Part shown: positions 1 to 9,537 of the stretch, piece after piece | Layout: each line of letters begins with the position of its first letter | Position numbering within the stretch: the stretch's first letter is position 1 | Notes under the pieces: generated by a model | What the model was told of the DNA's origin: nothing | What the model saw: the letters and a program-made list of their open reading frames with translations, nothing else | Databases searched by the model: none | Translations under genes and position numbers: made by a program | DNA from: Streptococcus orisratti DSM 15617 | GTDB lineage: Bacteria > Bacillota > Bacilli > Lactobacillales > Streptococcaceae | DNA: 64,000 nt | NCBI RefSeq assembly: GCF_000380105.1 | Contig: NZ_KB904493.1 | Coordinates: forward strand, 1-64,000 | Direction: 5' to 3'

Positions 1-206
1 TTTAGTTCCTTACTATACTTCATCCAGCGACGGCTTTCCTCTAGCCCCTCAATACCAGATTCTTTGTACTTCCGAACCCAGTTCGATAGGGTGTCTTTAA
101 ACACACCATGGTGCCTAGCTAACCAGCTAAGTGATTTCCCAGCTTCCAAGTGGAGTAGAACAATTTCTAGTTTCTCAGAGACAGACTTTGGACTTCTTTT
201 GGACAT
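1..206 (-). CDS. IS3-family transposase OrfA-like protein (partial, runs off the left edge)
   Basis: The first 68 codons of a minus-strand gene are present, starting MSKRSPKSVSEK and continuing without a stop to base 1. Residues about 10-60 form a helix-turn-helix of the IS3/IS150 OrfA type, with the recognisable stretch LEAGKSLSWLARHHGV, a later NWVRKYKESG, and the typical G-(I/L)-EGL end. OrfA proteins bind the IS ends, and the DDE catalytic domain would be in OrfB further left. SD-like GGGAG lies about 9 nt before the ATG. Only the N-terminus is visible, so I cannot say whether the transposase is intact. Confidence 0.75.
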   Translation of the reverse strand, partial: MSKRSPKSVSEKLEIVLLHLEAGKSLSWLARHHGVFKDTLSNWVRKYKESGIEGLEESRRWMKYSKEL

Positions 207-262
207 AATAAAACTCCCTTTATAGTTTCTAGTGAAAATTTTTGTTTTTTCACTGTCCACTA
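1..262 (-). mobile_element. End of an IS3-family insertion sequence
   Basis: The left edge of the window holds the 5' end of a minus-strand transposase gene, an AT-rich leader and then a sharp change to chromosomal sequence. On the minus strand the presumed tip reads about TATAGTGGACAGTG (near 250-264), followed about 45 bp later by the transposase start. The tip position is inferred, because the other end lies outside the window and the inverted repeats cannot be compared. The element sits beyond the 3' end of yidD. Confidence 0.6.
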
Positions 263-302
263 TAAGGGGAGTATATCAATAACTTGAGGGGATTTTTATG
301 TG

Positions 303-545
303 TCAGTCGTTGCGATTTCTATGTAAACTAAAATGGTCTGGAACAGGGTCTTCTCCTCCTTCAACAAGCGGATGACAGCGAAGAATACGGGCAATTCCCA
401 TAAGGACACCTTTGGCCCCATGTTTTTCAATAGCTTCGATCATGTAAGCCGAGCAAGTCGGTTTGTAGCGACAGGATGGTGGAAAGGCTGGAGATATGAA
501 TTTTTGATAAAAGCGAACAGGTGCTATCAAAAGCTTTTTTATCAT
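303..545 (-). CDS. yidD: Membrane protein insertion efficiency factor YidD
   Basis: An 80-residue protein with the YidD/DUF37 signature: a basic amphipathic N-terminus ([19 protein letters not shown]), then the conserved block C-R-Y-x-P-T-C-S-x-Y and the RC-HP-GG-DPVP end. YidD assists YidC-dependent insertion of membrane proteins at the inner face of the membrane. Length is normal for the family. It overlaps rluB by 4 bp (ATGA-type), so the two are translationally coupled as the last genes of the rluB-yidD transcript. A yidC paralogue lies about 10 kb away at 10672. Family identity is secure. Confidence 0.93.
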   Translation of the reverse strand: MIKKLLIAPVRFYQKFISPAFPPSCRYKPTCSAYMIEAIEKHGAKGVLMGIARILRCHPLVEGGEDPVPDHFSLHRNRND

Positions 546-1267
546 TTAACCTTATTAATAGCCATGTTATGCAATTGACTAATTTCTTTTTTATTAAGCC
601 TGCGTGATTCACCTGGACGTAGACCTGTCAAATCCAGATTCCCGAAACGAATGCGAGATAACTTGTCCACCAATAGTCCTACACTTTCAAACATTTTTTT
701 AACCTGATGATTGCGACCTTCATGAATAGTCAATTCAACGACAGAGCGGTTCTTTTCTGGCTCAACTTTGATAATATTATAACGTGCTGGCTTAGTTTTC
801 TTGCCATCAATAACAAGGCCTCTAGTCAATGGACGAAGATTCTCCTTTGTCGCTATACCTTTAACACGCGCCAGATAAACCTTGTCAATCTCATTTCGAG
901 GATGAATCATCTTATCAGTGAAATCCCCATCATTGGTTAAAATTAACAAACCAGATGTGTCCCAGTCAAGTCTCCCGACAGGATAAATCCGCTCCTTTAC
1001 TTGAGGTAGAAGGTCAATAACAGTTTTGCGCCCTTTCTCATCAGATACTGATGAAATCACACCTCGCGGCTTATTGAGAAGATAATAGACTTTCTCCTCA
1101 TTGTAAATCGGTGTTCCTTCTACTTCAACAAGATCACCAGCTTTGACAATTGTCGCCAATTCTCTAACAACCTGACCATTGATGGTCACAAGACCTTTTT
1201 TGATAAGTTCTTCAGCTTTACGGCGGCTGGCAACACCAGCATGCGCAATGTATTTATTTATTCTCAT
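542..1267 (-). CDS. rluB: 23S rRNA pseudouridine synthase RluB
   Basis: 241 residues. Residues 1-60 form an S4 RNA-binding domain ([22 protein letters not shown]). The RsuA/RluB catalytic domain follows, with the aspartate motif in the stretch [18 protein letters not shown] (about residues 97-114). It isomerises a uridine in helix 89 of 23S rRNA (U2605, E. coli numbering). It lies just downstream of scpAB in the conserved streptococcal cluster, with a 118-bp leader that has a small GC-rich hairpin. RsuA-clade enzymes share this architecture; the RluB assignment rests on gene order and length. Confidence 0.9.
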   Translation of the reverse strand: MRINKYIAHAGVASRRKAEELIKKGLVTINGQVVRELATIVKAGDLVEVEGTPIYNEEKVYYLLNKPRGVISSVSDEKGRKTVIDLLPQVKERIYPVGRLDWDTSGLLILTNDGDFTDKMIHPRNEIDKVYLARVKGIATKENLRPLTRGLVIDGKKTKPARYNIIKVEPEKNRSVVELTIHEGRNHQVKKMFESVGLLVDKLSRIRFGNLDLTGLRPGESRRLNKKEISQLHNMAINKVK

Positions 1268-1385
1268 TTTCTTCTCCTCGCGGACTCACGTCCGTGTTTT
1301 TTGATATAGTTCCCTAGGATATAGCAGTGGATCACTGGTTATCCTAATATACAACAAAGTGTGCTATGAAAATGGCAGAGGTAAA

Positions 1386-1976
1386 TTACTCATTTTTCTC
1401 TTCTTCTGGAATCTCAGTGGTGTTGAATAGTGTCATCTCTTCTTCACCAATTTCCACATCAGAAACATCAACAAGTTCTGCCAAATCATTGATACCCATA
1501 AAATCCAAGAAATAATCAGTCGTTGCATATAAATTTGGTCGACCAATAACCTCTTTCTTCCCAGCTTCTGTAATCAAACCCAATGCCATAAGTTTACTAA
1601 TAGCAGAAGTTGAATTAACACCTCGAATATCATCAACCTCAATTCGTGTGATGGGTTGCTTGTAGGCAATAATAGACAAAACTTCTGTGCTGGCACGCGA
1701 TAAACTTTGATTAACTGGTGCCTTGGCAAAATCACGCAACAAGTCTGCAAAAACTTCTTTTGTTACCAACTTATAAGTATTTGATGTTTCCAAAAGACAA
1801 AGACTGGAACTATCATCTTCTTGGTATTTTTGCGACAATTTTTCCAACTGTTGCTGAAGAGCTGTGGGGGTAAGATTTAATAGACTAGCCAACTGGCGCA
1901 AACTCAAGCCATCCTCACCCGCTACAAAAAGCAATGCTTCAACTTGGGCTAAATAATTCATATCATGCTTCTCCAT
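1386..1976 (-). CDS. scpB: Segregation and condensation protein B
   Basis: 196 residues with two winged-helix domains: residues about 5-85 ([17 protein letters not shown]) and 90-165, where the family hallmark [13 protein letters not shown] appears as [22 protein letters not shown]. The C-terminal 30 residues are acidic and probably disordered. ScpB dimers bind ScpA and complete the SMC condensin complex that compacts and segregates the origin region. The start codon is 1 nt from the scpA stop, so the pair is co-translated. Confidence 0.95.
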   Translation of the reverse strand: MEKHDMNYLAQVEALLFVAGEDGLSLRQLASLLNLTPTALQQQLEKLSQKYQEDDSSSLCLLETSNTYKLVTKEVFADLLRDFAKAPVNQSLSRASTEVLSIIAYKQPITRIEVDDIRGVNSTSAISKLMALGLITEAGKKEVIGRPNLYATTDYFLDFMGINDLAELVDVSDVEIGEEEMTLFNTTEIPEEEKNE

Positions 1977-2684
1977 CTACTCGGTAGGTTTGGTTAAAAT
2001 AATATCCCCAAAATTTTCATCTTGTTCAACTACAGCCTCATGAATTTTTATCAGTTCCAGAGTCGCTAGAAAAAGTGTCAGCATTTCTTGAACAGACTGA
2101 CATTCTTCAAAAACAGTAGTCAAGGTCAATACTGGCTGAACTGCCAAACGCTGCTGTATGCTACTCATCATATCCTCAATCCGAAAATCATCACGCTCAA
2201 TAACCGTATGATTGCACCGAAAGGACTCTTTCTTATCTGCCATAAGCTTTGAAAAAGCGAGAAAAAGATCCATGGTAGTCTTGTCCTGATTCAGCACCGC
2301 ATTTTCAAAAATCAATTCTTGCTTTGGCTTCGAATAAAACTTGGCTCTCTCTTCGTGCTGGAGTGTCATCTCTTCACTCAGAACCTTGAAACGACGATAT
2401 TCCTCGATTTGTGAAATCAAAACTTGCTCAAGATCCTCTTCATCTGCCTGCTCTTCTACTACCTTAGGCAAAAGTTTTCGGCTTTTTATCAGCATAAGCT
2501 GACTGGCCATAAGCATATACTCACCTGCCACCTCTAACTTCATAGCTTGTAAGGTTGAAATATAAGTCAAGTACTGCTCTATCACCTCCACAATGGGAAC
2601 ATCATAAATATCCATCTGGTATTTGGATACTAAGTGAAGCAGTAAATCCAGAGGTCCTTCAAAATCTTTTAATTTAATATCCAT
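1977..2684 (-). CDS. scpA: Segregation and condensation protein A (kleisin)
   Basis: 235 residues, the normal ScpA length. The N-terminus ([19 protein letters not shown]) is the diagnostic SMC-binding helical domain, the middle is helical and charged, and the C-terminal winged helix (about 160-235) binds the SMC head. It bridges the two SMC heads as the kleisin. The start overlaps the end of the upstream xerD-like gene by 11 bp, and scpB follows immediately. Order and overlap indicate one operon from murI to yidD. Confidence 0.96.
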   Translation of the reverse strand: MDIKLKDFEGPLDLLLHLVSKYQMDIYDVPIVEVIEQYLTYISTLQAMKLEVAGEYMLMASQLMLIKSRKLLPKVVEEQADEEDLEQVLISQIEEYRRFKVLSEEMTLQHEERAKFYSKPKQELIFENAVLNQDKTTMDLFLAFSKLMADKKESFRCNHTVIERDDFRIEDMMSSIQQRLAVQPVLTLTTVFEECQSVQEMLTLFLATLELIKIHEAVVEQDENFGDIILTKPTE

Positions 2685-3423
2685 TCTTATAATACTTCTC
2701 CAGCGTTATTGGACTTTTCAGACCTAGAAGCCGACTAACCTGGCTTATGCTTTTCCCGTCTTCCTTTTGCTTTAGAATAAATTGCTGACGCAGATCTTTA
2801 GCTGTCAAAGTTGTTAAGCCTATCTCAGCCAAAAAATCTTTAAGCCGTTGAAAAAACCACTGTCGTGAGTAAGATTTGCCATTCTTATCAAACAGATAAA
2901 TCTGATCAGAAGAGACAGCACGTTCTAAATAAGGTAGAAGCTGATGTGGAATTTCCAAAACGCGAACGCTACCACTCTTCCCCAAGCGTAAAATAGCAAA
3001 ATCAAGGTCAAGATTAATCAACTTGATTTCCTTAAGTTCATTTGGTACTAGGCCTAATTCTAAGATTAGTAGAGCAATCAGTTGACCTGAGATATATTTT
3101 GTTTCTTGGTAAAATAAACTTCTATCAATCAAATTTTCTTTGACTACTTGAGCGACTAGTTTCTCGCTATTCTTCAGCTTAAAAAAGGTGTCAATTCTAC
3201 CAGTCTCATAAAGAAAGAATAAAAATTGATTGACTGCTGACAACTTGCGTTTCTTGACAGAAACCTTGAGTTTAGTCAGCGACTGTTCATAAAGCGCCAG
3301 CTTTTCTCGGGTGATGGTATCGCAAACTGTCGTCGCAAATTGTTGAAGGTCATAAAAATAGGCTGCTCTGCTATTTTCTGACAACTCCTTACTGGCTACA
3401 AAGGCGTCTATCCACTCAATCAT
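2674..3423 (-). CDS. XerD-like tyrosine recombinase homologue lacking catalytic residues
   Basis: 249 residues with the core-binding plus catalytic fold of tyrosine recombinases: N-terminal SAM-like region (residues 1-90) and C-terminal domain 110-249. The active site looks degenerate. The box I arginine region reads [11 protein letters not shown] with no Arg. The box II HxLRH is KDLRQQ, and LLGH is LLGL; only the final tyrosines in EKYYKNGY resemble the nucleophile. This is the well-known streptococcal XerD-like protein in the scpAB cluster, distinct from the XerS recombinase that resolves dimers in streptococci. Its role is unknown; DNA binding without strand cleavage is an inference. It overlaps its neighbours on both sides. 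Confidence 0.85.
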   Translation of the reverse strand: MIEWIDAFVASKELSENSRAAYFYDLQQFATTVCDTITREKLALYEQSLTKLKVSVKKRKLSAVNQFLFFLYETGRIDTFFKLKNSEKLVAQVVKENLIDRSLFYQETKYISGQLIALLILELGLVPNELKEIKLINLDLDFAILRLGKSGSVRVLEIPHQLLPYLERAVSSDQIYLFDKNGKSYSRQWFFQRLKDFLAEIGLTTLTAKDLRQQFILKQKEDGKSISQVSRLLGLKSPITLEKYYKNGY

Positions 3424-3883
3424 GTTTTGACCTTATCTCATAATCGTCGGTAAAATCATGTAAAAGGCTATTTACGGCTTTCAAAATTGATTTACGCGTA
3501 ATAATACCAATGAAAATATTATCTTTATCAACAACAGGAAGAAATGGGTATTCCACCAATTTGTGCATTGTTTCTGTCAGAGTTGCCTCAATAGGAAGGG
3601 TTTCGATTTTATCGTTGACCATACATCCAATATCCATAGAAGTCATTTCCCAATCTGCTAAATGATGTTTAGATTGATAAGAAAGGATATCTGAGATACT
3701 GATAGTCCCAACATACTTCTTATCTTTGGTAATGACTGGCACTCGCGAATAACCATTATTAGCCAAAAGTAGCATAACATGTTCAGCATTGTGTGTATCA
3801 ATAAAAATTGCTAAATCATCAGCAGGAATAAGATAAGAATCAAGGTGGCTTAATAAAAATTGTTCAAATTCTTTTGCAATCAT
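3416..3883 (-). CDS. CBS-domain protein (CbpB/DarB-like, probable c-di-AMP receptor)
   Basis: 155 residues made of two CBS motifs, residues about 22-75 (ADDLAIFIDTHNAEHVMLLL) and 85-145, with no other domain. This is the size and layout of Listeria CbpB / Bacillus DarB, which bind c-di-AMP between the CBS pair and, when unliganded, stimulate Rel and pyruvate carboxylase. It overlaps yfcE by 4 bp and the XerD-like gene by 8 bp. Ligand identity is inferred from family and size; AMP/ATP binding would be the alternative. Confidence 0.8.
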   Translation of the reverse strand: MIAKEFEQFLLSHLDSYLIPADDLAIFIDTHNAEHVMLLLANNGYSRVPVITKDKKYVGTISISDILSYQSKHHLADWEMTSMDIGCMVNDKIETLPIEATLTETMHKLVEYPFLPVVDKDNIFIGIITRKSILKAVNSLLHDFTDDYEIRSKHD

Positions 3884-4401
3884 CGTGAAAAATCCTTTGA
3901 AATAGCTGGAAAAAGTTTGTGGTCACGTGTGTAATAGTCAACTTTGATACTATCAGTGGTTATCTCTACCAGAGCATAGAGTTTTTCGTTGATTTCTCCA
4001 CGAGGCTGTAGAACACTACCAGGATTAACAAAAACGATATTTCCTTCTTTCCAAGCTGCTGCCCGGTGAAGGTGCCCATAAAGACAAATATCTGCCTGTG
4101 CTTCCTGAGCAAACAAATCCAGCCTATCCCACATAAAATTAATGTGATAAAGGTGACCATGTGTTTGAGCAATGGTTGCATTTGGTAAGTGGACAACCAA
4201 ACTATTTGGATAGCCTGAGTCATAGTCACAATTTCCTGCCACTACATGGATACCTTCCCAAATTGGATCTGAACTAGACAATTCAGAATCACCATTATGA
4301 AAAATAGCATCTACTTTCCCCAGATAACGTTCCTTGATATTTTTAACAATTTCTCGGTCACCATGTGAATCACTCATCACAACTATTCTTGTGCTTGCCA
4401 T
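3880..4401 (-). CDS. YfcE/YsnB-type metallophosphoesterase
   Basis: 173 residues of the calcineurin-like phosphoesterase family. The metal ligands are visible: SDSHGD (residues 10-15), HNGDSE (about 35-40), GNCD (about 56-59), THGH (about 80-83) and GHLHRA (about 108-113). Proteins of this MJ0936/YfcE group hydrolyse small phosphodiesters in vitro with Mn or Ni; the physiological substrate is not settled. It overlaps the rdgB fusion gene by 19 bp on one side and the CBS gene by 4 bp on the other. Confidence 0.9.
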   Translation of the reverse strand: MASTRIVVMSDSHGDREIVKNIKERYLGKVDAIFHNGDSELSSSDPIWEGIHVVAGNCDYDSGYPNSLVVHLPNATIAQTHGHLYHINFMWDRLDLFAQEAQADICLYGHLHRAAAWKEGNIVFVNPGSVLQPRGEINEKLYALVEITTDSIKVDYYTRDHKLFPAISKDFSR

Positions 4402-5381
4402 TTTGGAAATACCTCCATCAATTTCTTGACCGCTTGACCACGATGGGAGAGCTCATTTTTTTCTTCTGCTGTTAACTCCGCAGCATGATGACCCGTTTCC
4501 CCAACAATAAACAGTGGGTCATAGCCAAAACCATTTTTACCTTTAGGCTCTGTAGCAATGTAGCCTGCCCAATCAGCATCAACTACCAAGCTTTCCTTGC
4601 CCGGCGCTGCTACAACTAATGTTGTATGGAACTGAGCAGAACGCTTTTCCTTGTCAAAAACCATGGCCAACTCATGCAATAGTTTAGCATTATTTTTTTC
4701 ATCAGTTGCGTCTGGTCCAGAAAAGCGAGCAGACCAGACCCCCGGCAATCCACCCAAAGCATCAACTTTGAGTCCTGAATCATCAGATAAGACCATTTTA
4801 CCAGTCAATTCAGAAATCGTTTCAGCTTTTAGACGAGCGTTTTCCTCAAAAGTAACTCCCGTTTCTGCCACTTCGGGCAAGTCTGGATAGTCATTAAGAT
4901 TTTCAACCTTGATGCCTAGAGCTGCAAACATCTTTCGAAACTCTTTGGTTTTACCTTCATTGCGCGTTGCAATCAAGATAGTGTCCCCAATCTCATCAAT
5001 GCCGCCACTTCCAAAAAAGTCTTTTAATAACACCCCACTCTCTGGCAAGTGTACCAGTAAAAGTTGTTCTCCTTCTTTTACCAGAATAGCCCCTTGGTGT
5101 TGAAAAACCTTGAACTGACGATTGTTTAATTTATTCAATACCTCACAGGCAAACTGAAAAAGCCTAAAGTCTGATTGTAATTTGATAACTTCAATACTGA
5201 CACACTGGTTATAATTTTCATCATCATAGTTCCCAGGGATAAGTTGATTTAAGAGATGACCGATCTGAAAGACTTCTTGCTCTCTCCCTATTTCTCCGAA
5301 ACTGCTAATTAGATTGGCAAAATTAGCTTTTCCGATAAACCAGTTCTGTTCATCTCTGTATTCGTAAATTTTTTCGCTCAT
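4383..5381 (-). CDS. rdgB: Non-canonical purine NTP pyrophosphatase with a streptococcal N-terminal extension
   Basis: 332 residues. The C-terminal 200 residues (from about 131) are a complete RdgB/HAM1 enzyme: [14 protein letters not shown] substrate loop, [12 protein letters not shown], the [10 protein letters not shown] motif and the final [10 protein letters not shown]. It hydrolyses dITP, dXTP and related nucleotides to monophosphate and PPi. The first ~125 residues ([15 protein letters not shown] onward) are an extra domain absent from E. coli RdgB but common in streptococci; its function is unknown to me. It sits 11 bp after murI in the same operon, as elsewhere in the genus. Confidence 0.92.
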   Translation of the reverse strand: MSEKIYEYRDEQNWFIGKANFANLISSFGEIGREQEVFQIGHLLNQLIPGNYDDENYNQCVSIEVIKLQSDFRLFQFACEVLNKLNNRQFKVFQHQGAILVKEGEQLLLVHLPESGVLLKDFFGSGGIDEIGDTILIATRNEGKTKEFRKMFAALGIKVENLNDYPDLPEVAETGVTFEENARLKAETISELTGKMVLSDDSGLKVDALGGLPGVWSARFSGPDATDEKNNAKLLHELAMVFDKEKRSAQFHTTLVVAAPGKESLVVDADWAGYIATEPKGKNGFGYDPLFIVGETGHHAAELTAEEKNELSHRGQAVKKLMEVFPKWQAQE

Positions 5382-5392
5382 TCATACCTCTT

Positions 5393-6193
5393 CTAATCAC
5401 TCAGTTCAATGTGTTCAACACTCAGATCCCGACCTAGCCAATTAACAGCAATTTGCTTAAAGCTTTCAGGGTTGGCCGTTGTGTAAAAACAGTGTTCCTT
5501 CATCTCAACAGCTCTACTACGATTAATTTGAAAATAATTCAATAAAACAGAAATATCACGTACACACTCGGCACCACTATCAATTAATTTTACTTTAGGT
5601 CCCATGACATTTTGAATAATTGGTCGCAAAAGTGGGTAATGTGTACATCCTAAAACAAGTGTATCAACCCTACCGACCAAAGGTGCCAAACTTTCGTAGA
5701 CTACTTTTTTAGCAATGCTTGAATTGATTTGATTGGATTCCACCAGTGGCGCAAATTTAGGACAGGATAAACTTTTAACCTCCATCTGAGGTGCCAAAGC
5801 CATAATCTTCTGCCGATAAATATCTGAGCTAATGGTCATCGGAGTTCCAATAATACCAATATTTCCAGTCAGAGTAGACTTAATTGCCGCACTAGATCCA
5901 GGCAAAATCACTCCTAAAACAGGAATATCCAGTTTCTCTTTGACTTCCTCCCAAGCAACAGCTGTTGCTGTATTACAGGCAAAGACTATCATCTTAACGT
6001 TTTTGGTCAGTAGAAAATTAACCAGTTCCCAAGTGTATTCACGAATTTGTTCGGCTGGTCTTGGTCCATAAGGAGCCCTAGCGGAATCACCAATGTACAC
6101 AATTTCCTCAAAGGGTAATTGTCGCATCAACTCCTTCACAACTGTCAGCCCACCAACACCTGAATCTAAAAAACCAATTGGTCTATTATCCAT
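5393..6193 (-). CDS. murI: Glutamate racemase
   Basis: 266 residues, full length. Motifs: DSGVGGLTV at residues 10-18 (Asp general base region), the first catalytic cysteine in FACNTATA (about 72-78) and the second in LGCTHYPLL (about 182-190). It interconverts L- and D-glutamate, supplying D-Glu for peptidoglycan. It is the first gene of the minus-strand run that continues through rdgB, yfcE, CBS, xerD-like, scpAB, rluB and yidD with overlaps or very short gaps. Confidence 0.96.
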   Translation of the reverse strand: MDNRPIGFLDSGVGGLTVVKELMRQLPFEEIVYIGDSARAPYGPRPAEQIREYTWELVNFLLTKNVKMIVFACNTATAVAWEEVKEKLDIPVLGVILPGSSAAIKSTLTGNIGIIGTPMTISSDIYRQKIMALAPQMEVKSLSCPKFAPLVESNQINSSIAKKVVYESLAPLVGRVDTLVLGCTHYPLLRPIIQNVMGPKVKLIDSGAECVRDISVLLNYFQINRSRAVEMKEHCFYTTANPESFKQIAVNWLGRDLSVEHIELSD

Positions 6194-6228
6194 AAATTTT
6201 CTTCCTAAATAGAACGTAGAACACTTAA

Positions 6229-6260
6229 AAACTCAGTTGGTGAGCCAACTGAGTTCTTCT
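6229..6260. terminator. Rho-independent terminator between yneF and murI
   Basis: An 11-bp perfect stem, AACTCAGTTGG-tgag-CCAACTGAGTT, is followed by T-rich sequence on both strands (cttctttttt on plus, TTTTT on minus). It ends the yneF transcript, so murI probably has its own promoter in the ~35 bp after it or relies on read-through. Confidence 0.8.
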
Positions 6261-6348
6261 TTTTTGAGCCTTTTTGCTCAAGAATCTAGTTTGCTGACTG
6301 CTTTTAATCACCATCAAAACAGTCTTTTCTAATTGATTTAGACTAAAA

Positions 6349-6591
6349 CTATTTTTTCTTAGCCTTTGCAGCTTCTTTAGAATGTTTAATAATATTACGG
6401 TAGGTTTGTTGAATCTTAGCTTCATTTGGCTTTTGACCCATTTGACTCATCATTTCACGAAGAGCATCTGGGGTTAATCGTGGGTGTTCGCCGAGTTCTT
6501 TCTCAATTTGCTTACGAGCAATATATGCACCTCCGACAAGGCCAGCACCAAGAGCTACAATAATCAATAAAATCCATACAAAAGTTGGCAT
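6349..6591 (-). CDS. yneF: YneF family (UPF0154) small membrane protein
   Basis: 80 residues: one N-terminal transmembrane helix (residues 3-25, [20 protein letters not shown]) followed by a charged helical cytoplasmic tail with the conserved [19 protein letters not shown] block and a lysine-rich C-terminus. The family is universal in Firmicutes and its function is unknown. It is monocistronic, with a strong terminator downstream and murI beyond. Confidence 0.9.
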   Translation of the reverse strand: MPTFVWILLIIVALGAGLVGGAYIARKQIEKELGEHPRLTPDALREMMSQMGQKPNEAKIQQTYRNIIKHSKEAAKAKKK

Positions 6592-6911
6592 AATTCTTTA
6601 ATTCTCCTAAGTTTTATTACGTTCTATATTATAGCAAAAAAGTGTTAGCTTTACAAACTCCAGTAGCTTTTCAAAGAAAATAGTAAGACCTTTAAGAACA
6701 GATAAAACAAAAAGAAACTCATTTACTCACTAGAGTAGAGAGTTTCATAACTTTGCAATTTTTCCTTTTTTAGTCAATTAACTTTGAGTAAATACTAATT
6801 AATAAATATCATAACTCAATGCGTCAAAGAGACCGTTTTCAACGCGCATCAATAGCAATAGCACAGTAACATTATCAATCTCTGTTTCGAGTATATTATT
6901 GCTCCAAAACT
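6592..6911 (-). other. Gene-free stretch containing the lysA terminator
   Basis: No credible coding frame on either strand. At 6714-6746 there is a hairpin (GAAACTC ... GAGTTTC with an inner ACTC/GAGT pair) followed on the minus strand by TTTTTGTTTT, a likely terminator for lysA about 170 nt after its stop. The rest is AT-rich and carries the yneF promoter region. Confidence 0.55.
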
Positions 6912-8156
6912 TTATTTCTCAAAACCAAAGCCATACAAGGTTGCGAAATAATCTTCCGGTGTTTCAGCACGGCGAATCAAGCGAGCCGAGCCATCTTCTT
7001 GGAAGAGAATTTCCGCCGAACGCAGGCGACCATTATAATTATAGCCCATTGAAAATCCATGAGCACCTGCATCGTGGATAACTAAAGTATCTCCAACACG
7101 TGCTTCAGGCAATTCACGCTGCTTGGCGAATTTATCGTTATTTTCACATAGTGAACCAACCACATCAACGACTTCAACCTTTCCACTTGGATTAGTCATA
7201 TTAGTGATGTGATGGTAAGACCCATACATAGCAGGCCGCAGCAAATTGACCGCTGATGCATCTACACCAATGTAATCTCTGTAAGTTTTTTTGCGGTGTA
7301 AAACCTTTGTTACCAAAAGACCATGAGGAGCCAACATAAAGCGTCCTAGCTCAGTGTAAATACTGATATGACCGAGTCCAGCTGGCACCAAAACCTCATC
7401 AAAAACGTGATGCACACCTTCACCGATAACAGCAATATCATTAGGCTCTTGGTTAGGAAGGTAATTAACGCCGATACCGCCTGAAAGGTTGATAAAACTG
7501 AGTTCAACATCGGTCTTTTCCTTGATTTCAACAGCTAATTCAAATAATTGTTTTGCCAAAGTTGGATAATAATCATTGGTCACCGTGTTAGAGGCCAAGA
7601 AAGAATGAATCCCAAATCTTTTGACACCAGCTTCTTTCAAGTCCTTAAACCCTTGAATAAGTTGATCATGTGTCATGCCAAATTTTGACTCTTCCGGATT
7701 GTCCATAATATCCGTTCCTAGAGCAAAAACACCACCAGGGTTGTAACGAAGAGAAATGGTATCAGGAAGACCAACCTTGTCCTTGATAAAATCAATCATC
7801 TCGTAAGCATCAAGATTAATAGTTGCTCCAATTTCCTTTGCGTAGGCATACTCACGCTCAGGTGTATCATTAGACGAAAACATAATATCAGTGAAGCCCA
7901 ATTTATGCGCCATCAATAGTTCAACCTCTGTCGCACAATCCACACCGCACCCTTCCTCTTGTAAAATCTTCAAGATAGTAGGATTCGGTGTTGCTTTGAC
8001 CGCAAAATATTCTTTAAAGCCTTGGTTCCATGCGAAGGCTTTGTTAACTGCACGCGCTTTCTCACGAATACCTTTTTCATCATAAAGATGGAAAGGTGTC
8101 GGAAATTGTTCCGTTATCTTATCTAAATCTGCTGTTGAAATAAAGGGTGTTTTCAT
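6912..8156 (-). CDS. lysA: Diaminopimelate decarboxylase
   Basis: 414 residues of a fold-type III PLP enzyme. The PLP lysine is in EYFAVKATPNPTIL (about residue 53), the glycine-rich phosphate loop is LSGGIGVNY (about 225-233), and the C-terminal β-domain has the conserved GSLCENND (cysteine from the partner subunit) and AGAHGFSMGYNYNGR. It decarboxylates meso-DAP to lysine, which here serves protein synthesis and the Lys-type cross-bridge. Monocistronic: BI-1 upstream has its own terminator at 8225-8250. Confidence 0.95.
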   Translation of the reverse strand: MKTPFISTADLDKITEQFPTPFHLYDEKGIREKARAVNKAFAWNQGFKEYFAVKATPNPTILKILQEEGCGVDCATEVELLMAHKLGFTDIMFSSNDTPEREYAYAKEIGATINLDAYEMIDFIKDKVGLPDTISLRYNPGGVFALGTDIMDNPEESKFGMTHDQLIQGFKDLKEAGVKRFGIHSFLASNTVTNDYYPTLAKQLFELAVEIKEKTDVELSFINLSGGIGVNYLPNQEPNDIAVIGEGVHHVFDEVLVPAGLGHISIYTELGRFMLAPHGLLVTKVLHRKKTYRDYIGVDASAVNLLRPAMYGSYHHITNMTNPSGKVEVVDVVGSLCENNDKFAKQRELPEARVGDTLVIHDAGAHGFSMGYNYNGRLRSAEILFQEDGSARLIRRAETPEDYFATLYGFGFEK

Positions 8157-8224
8157 AGTCTATCCTCAAAAATTCAAAATATTAAAACTATTATAACATA
8201 AAGCACTGCTATTGCAAAAAATAC

Positions 8225-8250
8225 AGAAAAAAGTTGGCAAAAAGCCAACT
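8225..8250 (-). terminator. Rho-independent terminator after the BI-1 gene
   Basis: AGTTGGC-tttt-GCCAACT stem on the minus strand followed by a TTTTTT tract, five bases beyond the stop codon of the Bax-inhibitor-like gene. Confidence 0.85.
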
Positions 8251-8254
8251 CTCA

Positions 8255-8944
8255 TCAATCATTTCTCGCAAATAAACGTAAGATATTTAAGAACAAGTTG
8301 ATAAAATCAAGGTAGAGACTGAGCGCCATAGAAATAGCCCAGCCATCTCCAACATTACCACCAGTAGCATCGTAAACACGTTTAATCATCTGATTATCAT
8401 AAGCAATGAGACCTGAGAAAATTAAAACGGATACAATACTAATGATATAACTCATGGTTCCTGAACCAATAAACATGTTGATTAGACTTGCCACAATAAT
8501 ACCAATAATTGCCGCAAAGAATGCTTTAGCTAAACCTGACAAATCCTTTTTAGTCACCACACCTAAGACCGCCATAACCAAAAAGACTACCACCGATGTC
8601 AGAAAGGCTTGAAAGACCGTTGTTCTGGCATAAGAAAGAATCACAAAGCTGAGCGTGAAGCCATTTAGAGCTGAGTAAGTTAAAAACAAAGGTAAGGCCA
8701 ACGGCGAATTTTTTCTTGCCGAACCGGAAGCGACGAAAACAAGCACCAATTCTAATAAAATCGCACCATAGTAAATCATAGGGGAATTTATCATGATTCC
8801 TAACATGTTATCCGTAAAAATATAAAGCATGAGGTAGGAAACGAAGGCTGACAAGCCAATCCCCATTCCAACCAGGCCATAAATTTTAGCAAAGAAGCGG
8901 TTTAAACCACTGTCTGCTTCTGTGTAAATAAGATTATCGTTCAT
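8255..8944 (-). CDS. Bax inhibitor-1/YccA (TMBIM) family membrane protein
   Basis: 229 residues with seven hydrophobic segments, the TMBIM layout. The C-terminal motif region contains the conserved aspartates ([12 protein letters not shown] and [16 protein letters not shown]) that form the pH-sensing di-aspartyl pair in BsYetJ, a Ca2+/H+ leak channel. I start at the second of two adjacent ATGs, because AAGGAG is then 5 nt away rather than 2. Function in streptococci is not established; ion leak or FtsH modulation are the family options. Confidence 0.88.
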   Translation of the reverse strand: MNDNLIYTEADSGLNRFFAKIYGLVGMGIGLSAFVSYLMLYIFTDNMLGIMINSPMIYYGAILLELVLVFVASGSARKNSPLALPLFLTYSALNGFTLSFVILSYARTTVFQAFLTSVVVFLVMAVLGVVTKKDLSGLAKAFFAAIIGIIVASLINMFIGSGTMSYIISIVSVLIFSGLIAYDNQMIKRVYDATGGNVGDGWAISMALSLYLDFINLFLNILRLFARND

Positions 8945-8998
8945 CATATCTCCTTAAAAATAAATAGAAACTAAAGCGGAACTCCCTTGTATACGTAA

Positions 8999-9499
8999 TT
9001 AGTGATCACTGTGTAGAATCTTACGGCTGAAGCGTCTTGGCTTCGAAAAAATTTTCCGTAAAGGTCTAGCAGCCTCTTTGACCGCCCAATACTTGTCAAC
9101 CATCGTAACAATATAACCTTCCTTGTAACGCGGCGGTGCTATGGTAGCTCCCCACATGTGTTTGAGGATGATGTCTTCTTCTTTTTTATTTAAATCAATC
9201 AGTTTTCTTGCGTTACGCACAGCAATTCTAGGATGAACCCAAGCATGTCCCTTATTAAATTTGGTCACTCGCCAGTCATAGTAGAAAAAGTCATGCAAAA
9301 GACCACCACGAGCTGTTGACTTAGAATCCCACCCTAGTTTTCTAGCAATCCGAAAACTGGTGTAGGCGACATTTATAGAGTGCTCCATTCGCGTAGAATG
9401 TTGGTGCTGTATAATTCCATCCAAACGTTGAAAGCGTGGGTGGTCAATTAAATGCCCCACATATTTCATAAATTCTTGATCTTGTTCATATTTTTTCAT
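8999..9499 (-). CDS. HD-domain protein (predicted phosphohydrolase)
   Basis: 166 residues. The HD motif is visible as H-STRMEHSINVAYTS (metal His) and GGLLHDFFYYDW (the HD pair, about residue 66), with a later H in the region VHPRIAVRNARKL, consistent with metal-dependent phosphohydrolases. The C-terminus is strongly basic (SKPRRFSRKI), suggesting nucleic-acid or membrane contact. A GTG three codons upstream is rejected because AGAGGTG is correctly spaced for the ATG at 9499. Substrate unknown. Confidence 0.82.
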   Translation of the reverse strand: MKKYEQDQEFMKYVGHLIDHPRFQRLDGIIQHQHSTRMEHSINVAYTSFRIARKLGWDSKSTARGGLLHDFFYYDWRVTKFNKGHAWVHPRIAVRNARKLIDLNKKEEDIILKHMWGATIAPPRYKEGYIVTMVDKYWAVKEAARPLRKIFSKPRRFSRKILHSDH

Positions 9500-9537
9500 A
9501 CAAGTCACCTCTTATACTACCATTATAACATAGTAAC

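Noticed and set aside
1281-1294. CGGAC/GTCCG hairpin followed by T6 on the plus strand, in the rluB leader
   Set aside because: It could be a terminator only for plus-strand transcription, where no gene lies. In the rluB direction it has no T-tail, so I made no call.
6225-6425. 66-codon frame overlapping the 3' end of yneF
   Set aside because: Runs through the terminator hairpin, has no SD and no recognisable motif.
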